Assembly: GCF_002282855.1 (NCBI RefSeq)
Contig: NZ_NRIR01000003.1
Coordinates: forward strand, 186,001-250,000
Length of the DNA: 64,000 nt
DNA from: Paraferrimonas sedimenticola
GTDB taxonomy: Bacteria; Pseudomonadota; Gammaproteobacteria; Enterobacterales; Shewanellaceae
Direction of reading: 5' to 3'
Part shown: in pieces, positions 60,103 through 64,000 of the stretch
Layout: every line of letters begins with the position of its first letter
Numbering within the stretch: position 1 is the stretch's first letter
Program-made: the position numbers and the translations under genes
The notes under the pieces: model-generated
The model's input: only the letters and a program-made list of their open reading frames with translations
What the model was told of the DNA's origin: nothing
Database searches by the model: none

Positions 60103-61134
60103 ATGAGCAAATTAGTAAAAACTCTAGCAATCGCATCGGCCGTTTCTGCCGCCTTAGCCGGTTCAGCCCAAGCCTGTTCTACCTTCTTTTTTGACACGCC
60201 TCAGGATAATCGCATTGTCGGTCGTACCATGGAATCGCCAATTAAGCTCGAAGAGCACGTTTTTATGGCACCGCGCAATTATGAAGGTTTTGGTGGTGTG
60301 ACAGGTAGCATTGGCTATGTGGGTATCATGCACGGCGACACTGACTGGGTGTCTTCTGGCCTAAACGAGCACGGTTTGAACGTGGAAACTTTGGGTCTTG
60401 GTGCCAGCGGTAATCACAGCAAATATGCTGATATCGGCAAAGGTGATTACAACCAGCAAAACATTTCGGCTTACATTTTGGCGAATGCGAAATCGGTAGA
60501 TGAAGCCATTGAATTGGTGAAGAAAGTAAAAGTTGAGAACTCTCATTTGCCAGTAGCGCACGACATTGATGTGGGTTTGCACCTAGCTATCACTGATGTC
60601 AATCGTGCGGTAGTAGTGGAGTGGACTGATGGCTCAGGTTACCCAGACATTCACGAAAACAAGCTAGGTGTGATGACTAACGAGCCGGCTTATCCTCTAC
60701 AAATGGAAGAAGTCGCTATCTTTTTAGGCGGTGAAGCAAGCTTTGAGAACTCGCACGTCAAGTGGTCAGAAATGAATTTCCCAGCGTTTGAGCGCACGCC
60801 ATTTGGCCGTACTAAGCACATAGTTGCAATGAACTACACCAACGACTTGTCTCGTGTTAAAACCGACTATGACGCGGTAAACCATGCTTGGACAATGCTC
60901 AATACCATGGATGTTCCACAAGGAGCGCTGTACTGGCGTTGGTTGGATGAGTTGCCACAAATGGTTGGCTGGGCAAACGTCGCTGATTTGAAAAATACCG
61001 ATTACTACCTGCGTACCTTTGACAATATGGACATTCAAAAAATCGATTTGGACAAGATTGATTTCGACAAAATTGAGTTTACTCATCGCGATATCTACAA
61101 CACTAAAAAGGATTACCAAGCCATCCAGTGGTAA
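60103..61134 (+). CDS. Exported choloylglycine-hydrolase-family Ntn amidase, copy 4
   Basis: 343 residues. Signal peptide MSKLVKTLAIASAVSAALAGSAQA, then Cys25 as nucleophile. R41 and E44 (RTMES), Asn in SSGLNEHG, Asn in VMTNEP and Arg in PFGRTKH mark the active site. Closest local relative is copy 2. Divergent from LysR 5. Substrate unknown: penicillin V-like, acyl-homoserine lactone or other fatty-acyl amides. Confidence 0.9.
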   Translation: MSKLVKTLAIASAVSAALAGSAQACSTFFFDTPQDNRIVGRTMESPIKLEEHVFMAPRNYEGFGGVTGSIGYVGIMHGDTDWVSSGLNEHGLNVETLGLGASGNHSKYADIGKGDYNQQNISAYILANAKSVDEAIELVKKVKVENSHLPVAHDIDVGLHLAITDVNRAVVVEWTDGSGYPDIHENKLGVMTNEPAYPLQMEEVAIFLGGEASFENSHVKWSEMNFPAFERTPFGRTKHIVAMNYTNDLSRVKTDYDAVNHAWTMLNTMDVPQGALYWRWLDELPQMVGWANVADLKNTDYYLRTFDNMDIQKIDLDKIDFDKIEFTHRDIYNTKKDYQAIQW

Positions 61135-61202
61135 TCGGTTGCTAGACTCCCGCAAAGTTTAAAAACGGATTGATTCACTCCCTCAATGTTGAAAGATAGA
61201 TT

Positions 61203-61234
61203 AAGGCCGGTCTGTATAGACCGGCCTTGTTTTT
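61203..61234 (+). terminator. Intrinsic terminator after hydrolase copy 4
   Basis: AAGGCCGGTCT (61203-61213) pairs perfectly with AGACCGGCCTT (61218-61228), loop GTAT, followed by GTTTTT. Confidence 0.95.
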
Positions 61235-61374
61235 AGAAAGTATCTATGCCACTTAAGTGAGCCCTATGTTGTCGCTGATGCGTATAACGTTAGTCCTTAA
61301 ATTGAGTGGCGCAGTGCCGCCTACTACTATGGATAACTAATATCACTTTCTTTTTGAAACAATGGAGTTGCGAG

Positions 61375-61776
61375 ATGACGAGAATTTATGGATTGGTGTT
61401 GATGGCGTGTCTGTGGAGTACGGGGCTGGCGGCGAGCGAAACCGGCGAGAAACCGATTCAGCACTTGCAAGTGGCAGACGTCAGCAGCATGGATGAAGCC
61501 AAAGCCGTGTTCCTCGACACCACCTTTGAGATTGCTGAAATGAAGAATATCGGCGAGGTAGAAGCGGCGCAGATCCATATCATCACCTACTCGCTGGAAA
61601 AGAGCATTGCCTACTTTGCCGACAATTTAAGCGGAGATAAACAGGCGTTGGCCAAGCAAATGGCGGTGGTGGTGGAGAACATTCACCTCAGCTCAGAGAA
61701 CAATCGCTTTGAAGCCCTTAATTCTTATCTAAAGGAATACTCGACGCTAGTTGACCAGTTTCTGTTTGGGTTTTAG
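61375..61776 (+). CDS. Small secreted helical protein (DUF6746-like, tentative)
   Basis: 133 residues from ATG 61375, with GGAG upstream; a longer in-frame start 69 bases earlier is unlikely. Signal peptide MTRIYGLVLMACLWSTGLAAS. The rest is helical, with IHIITYSLEKSIAYFADNL and VVENIHLSSENNRF, a pattern I recall from small proteins annotated as DUF6746. Function is unknown. It is a single gene convergent with the OMP gene at 61799. Confidence 0.65.
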   Translation: MTRIYGLVLMACLWSTGLAASETGEKPIQHLQVADVSSMDEAKAVFLDTTFEIAEMKNIGEVEAAQIHIITYSLEKSIAYFADNLSGDKQALAKQMAVVVENIHLSSENNRFEALNSYLKEYSTLVDQFLFGF

Positions 61777-61798
61777 TGATTGAAACTAGCTGCAGTCA

Positions 61799-62806
61799 CT
61801 AATCGTTGTAGGAAAAGGTCAGGCTGGCACCACGGATAGCAGAACCGTAGTTGATAAGTACTCCGAAAGTCAGGTTGTCGACCCAACGAAATTCTGCGGG
61901 TCGCGTATCTAGCTGCAAATCCAAATGGAACTCGTAGTAGTGGGCGGCATTTAGCGCAAAGCGCAAATCTTCAAAAATCTCAATGCGACTAACACCGACG
62001 ATGCCAGAGATTGGATACTTGCCAATGTCGCCAAATGGATGCTTGTAGTGAAGGGAGTTGCGCCAGTGGGCCGCGCGAATTGAGATGTCGTGGGCAGGAT
62101 GGGTGGCGTTGAAGCTGCGGCCGTGCTGGTAATTCACTCGAGAGCGAAACCGAAAACTCTTCATTCCCCAATTTTTGCGATAAGTGGCGCTTATCGACGG
62201 GTTGACCTGCCAGGCGTCTACATCGTAATTGTGAATGTAGCCATCAAACAAATAGGCGAGGGAGCCGCTCACATTATTTCGATAGTAGTAACGGCTCTCA
62301 TAGTGTTGTAAATAGCCGCCGAGTAGCCCTTCCATACTCCAGGTATCGGTTAGTTGATATTTCAGCCCCCCGCCAACGAAGGCTGAATAGACACTGGTAC
62401 GCGAACGGTCGCCGTCTGGCGTGACTCCCTCGAGTAGTGCCGTTTTGGCGCGGCGTTCAAAAAGGCCTAAACGCAGGTTGAAAAAAGGCGTCCACTTGCT
62501 GTCTTTGCGCTTAAATTCTTTGGTCCAAGGCAGTGTGTAGCTGCTCAGTTCACTTTTGAGTTTCGCCGATTCTGCGTTGCCGAGTTTGTCGTCTTGGATT
62601 GGCAGAAAGCGATTAGGGTCAAAAGATTTAAAGCCTATTTTTAAGCTTTCACTATCGTGAATGATACCGGCGACGGCGAAGTCACCAGCCAAATCATTGC
62701 TAATTATGTCGTCAAGTTGGTTGGCCGAAGCCGAATGGGAAAGCCAGCTTCCCAAGGCTATTACAGTCCATACTAGTGCTGAGCTTTTTTTGTAGGCTTG
62801 GCTCAC
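61799..62806 (-). CDS. Outer-membrane beta-barrel protein (solitary autotransporter-barrel-like)
   Basis: 335 residues from a GTG with AGGA upstream. Signal peptide SSALVWTVIALGSWLSHSASA. The sequence is rich in alternating aromatic beta-strands (YESRYYYRNNVSGSLAYLFDGY, FRSRVNYQHG) and ends in LTFSYND. It resembles the solitary outer-membrane autotransporter-like barrel family, but no passenger domain is present. It is a single gene, 22 bases from the convergent gene, with an AT-rich promoter containing AATAATACAAG at 62834-62844. Confidence 0.6.
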   Translation of the reverse strand: MSQAYKKSSALVWTVIALGSWLSHSASANQLDDIISNDLAGDFAVAGIIHDSESLKIGFKSFDPNRFLPIQDDKLGNAESAKLKSELSSYTLPWTKEFKRKDSKWTPFFNLRLGLFERRAKTALLEGVTPDGDRSRTSVYSAFVGGGLKYQLTDTWSMEGLLGGYLQHYESRYYYRNNVSGSLAYLFDGYIHNYDVDAWQVNPSISATYRKNWGMKSFRFRSRVNYQHGRSFNATHPAHDISIRAAHWRNSLHYKHPFGDIGKYPISGIVGVSRIEIFEDLRFALNAAHYYEFHLDLQLDTRPAEFRWVDNLTFGVLINYGSAIRGASLTFSYND

Positions 62807-62900
62807 TGCGTTCCTAACGATTGCTTGAACAAAAATAATACAAGTATGTTAGCGCGATCTATCGGTCAAGGTGTACTAATTTTAGCCAGGCGAAAAACCA

Positions 62901-62931
62901 AAAAAAGGCGACTCCTCTAGGAAGAGCCGCC
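62901..62931 (-). terminator. Intrinsic terminator of the DUF3299 gene
   Basis: GGCG-CTC and GAG-CGCC arms (62907-62914 with 62924-62931, one mismatch) followed on the minus strand by seven T residues; it lies 25 bases past the stop at 62956. Confidence 0.8.
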
Positions 62932-62955
62932 AAACATCACTTCAGCAGAAAATTG

Positions 62956-63468
62956 TTAACCTTTGGCGTAAAGTTGCCAATTGGCTTGCATCATGCTGTA
63001 TCCAGATGCAGCAGCATCGGTATCGCTGTGTTCGGTAGAAATCACTCCTTCAATCCAAATTGGCTCAAATAGCTGGCTCATTGGTATTGGTTGCTTAAGT
63101 TTGACGTAAACCAATTGGTTTTCTGGAGGTGGAGGAGCAATCAAACAAGCGCCGGGGTAGGGTGCCAGCAAAATTTCATCGATGACATCGCCATCGATAT
63201 TCAGAGGCACAATGTAACCCGCTAGCCTCACTTGTTTGCCATCGAGTGCATCAATAACTTTACTCATCTGTGGATTGTTGCGCATATGGCGCACTTGATC
63301 GTACTGAGTCTCGTGATTGCCGCCCATTCGGTGCGCATTGCTGACCTTGCCCGAGTAAAAAATGATGTCCTGGTGCGCCTCTTTAGGGGCTAAATCCAGC
63401 CACTGCAAGGTGGTTGTGGCACTGCAGGTGGCACTGAATGCCAATAATAGTGTTGCTAACCATTTCAT
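62956..63468 (-). CDS. DUF3299-family secreted protein
   Basis: 170 residues. Signal peptide MKWLATLLLAFSATCSA. The conserved core VRLAGYIVPLNIDGDVIDEILLAPYPGACLIAPPPPENQLVYV is typical of DUF3299 proteins, small beta-rich (OB-like) periplasmic proteins often found near ABC exporter genes. Here no such exporter is adjacent. The single Cys in PGACLIAPPPP is a conserved family feature. Function unknown. Confidence 0.8.
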   Translation of the reverse strand: MKWLATLLLAFSATCSATTTLQWLDLAPKEAHQDIIFYSGKVSNAHRMGGNHETQYDQVRHMRNNPQMSKVIDALDGKQVRLAGYIVPLNIDGDVIDEILLAPYPGACLIAPPPPENQLVYVKLKQPIPMSQLFEPIWIEGVISTEHSDTDAAASGYSMMQANWQLYAKG

Positions 63469-63614
63469 AGAGTTGCACCTCCAGCGGGCCCTTGGTCGAA
63501 TTGATATAAAGCGAAACAGTGATTAGGTCACTGATTGACTGATAGGCAAATTATACGGAGGCAGGTTTGGGTTGTTAAAACAGTAAGAGAGGGGATTTCC
63601 TGTCTATCCTGCTG

Positions 63615-64000
63615 TCAGACTTTGGCAGCTGAATCGGTTAAAATTTCGTGCATCTTTTGAATGGCGGTGCTTTGTGCATTGTCGCTAAGGAAAGCCAGTT
63701 GAGCCTGTTCCATATCGCCTGTCGCTTGCGGCAATACAAACACCGAAATTTGCTTGGCGATAATTGAGTTTTGGACCAGCTTTAACGGTAATTTGGCCCA
63801 GCCTTGACCGTCGGCGACCATACCTATGATGTCTTGGCTGCTGTTGGCTTGAGTTATTCGCGTGTTGGCCGCTCGCTCGCTTCGATCCCCTGTGAACATG
63901 ATTTGTCGCCGTTCAACCAGTTGTTGCTCTGGCGCTACCTCATTATTCAATGCCCAACTCTTTGGGGCAATGATCGCTCGCTGAATAGGATACAAAGCCT
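63615..64000 (-). CDS. LysR-family regulator, C-terminal fragment (cut by window edge)
   Basis: At least 128 residues are open at the right edge; the start codon lies outside the window. The visible part is the end of a LysR effector domain (ALYPIQRAIIAPKSWAL, then VADGQGWAKLPLKLVQN and a C-terminal MHEILTDSAAKV). The GQGWAKLPL segment matches the GMGWAIVPR and GVGWARVPK segments of LysR 3 and LysR 5, so it belongs to the same local paralog group. Confidence 0.8.
   Translation of the reverse strand, partial: ALYPIQRAIIAPKSWALNNEVAPEQQLVERRQIMFTGDRSERAANTRITQANSSQDIIGMVADGQGWAKLPLKLVQNSIIAKQISVFVLPQATGDMEQAQLAFLSDNAQSTAIQKMHEILTDSAAKV

Noticed and set aside
1-64000. tRNA/rRNA genes, CRISPR arrays, integrases or insertion sequences
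   Set aside because: None recognised by reading; no repeat-spacer pattern and no transposase-like proteins among the open frames.

Overview
The window comes from a free-living, probably marine gammaproteobacterium. Evidence for this is a TonB-dependent receptor, a lipoprotein M13 peptidase, a Pel exopolysaccharide operon whose protein lengths match the Pseudomonas PelA-G set, a sodium/solute symporter, many LysR regulators and moderate base composition. The overall feel is Alteromonadales-like (Shewanella/Ferrimonas type), but this is an impression, not a measurement. No rRNA, tRNA, CRISPR array, integrase or insertion sequence was recognised.

Layout. (1) 1-7428: a LysR gene cut by the window edge, divergent from an amidinotransferase-superfamily enzyme, then an outer-membrane barrel protein, an M13 metallopeptidase lipoprotein and a TonB receptor, all on the minus strand. 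(2) 8100-20033: a complete pelABCDEFG operon with tightly overlapping genes. PelD keeps an RxxD site for c-di-GMP. (3) 20074-46364: a 26-kb catabolic supercluster. A minus-strand arm encodes an NAD-dependent epimerase-like protein, an SDR resembling plant chlorophyll b reductase (NYC1/NOL), a protein resembling plant red chlorophyll catabolite reductase (RCCR), an MFS transporter and a membrane-anchored alpha/beta hydrolase. A further minus-strand pair encodes an isocitrate-lyase/PEP-mutase-family lyase and an Asp/Glu-racemase-fold protein. The plus-strand arm encodes a double nitrilase, a VOC protein, an unknown protein, a RedY/HapK-like protein, an SDR, a PuuE/imidase-like hydrolase, a CitE-like lyase, a MaoC hydratase, an acyl-CoA dehydrogenase, three class III CoA-transferases, a sodium symporter, two MmgE/PrpD proteins, a PaaK-like CoA ligase and an amidase. 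An FNR-family regulator lies in the middle. (4) 46487-49590: a stress protein, a coiled-coil secreted protein, a GNAT acetyltransferase and an AraC regulator. (5) 49839-61134: an array of four exported choloylglycine-hydrolase-family Ntn amidases plus one exported amidase-signature enzyme, interleaved with five LysR regulators. A sixth, partial LysR gene lies at the right edge. (6) 61375-63468: small envelope proteins.

The most interesting part is region 3. Two adjacent genes look like enzymes of plant chlorophyll breakdown. Nearby are a relative of a protein from tripyrrole (prodiginine) clusters, imide/amide/nitrile-type hydrolases, and enzymes that hydrate, CoA-activate, oxidise and cleave branched dicarboxylates. 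I propose, as an inference, that the cluster degrades linear tetrapyrroles (chlorophyll or bilin catabolites) or their maleimide fragments: rings are reduced and opened, nitrogen is released, and methyl-branched di/tricarboxylates are cleaved to pyruvate and acyl-CoAs. No pheophorbide oxygenase-like Rieske gene is present here, so any macrocycle-opening step would have to lie elsewhere.

Region 5 looks like a locally expanded family of secreted linear-amide hydrolases, most beside their own LysR regulator and with palindromes in several promoter gaps. It may scavenge or detoxify N-acyl amides such as beta-lactams, acyl-homoserine lactones or bile-salt-like conjugates; the substrates cannot be read from the sequence.
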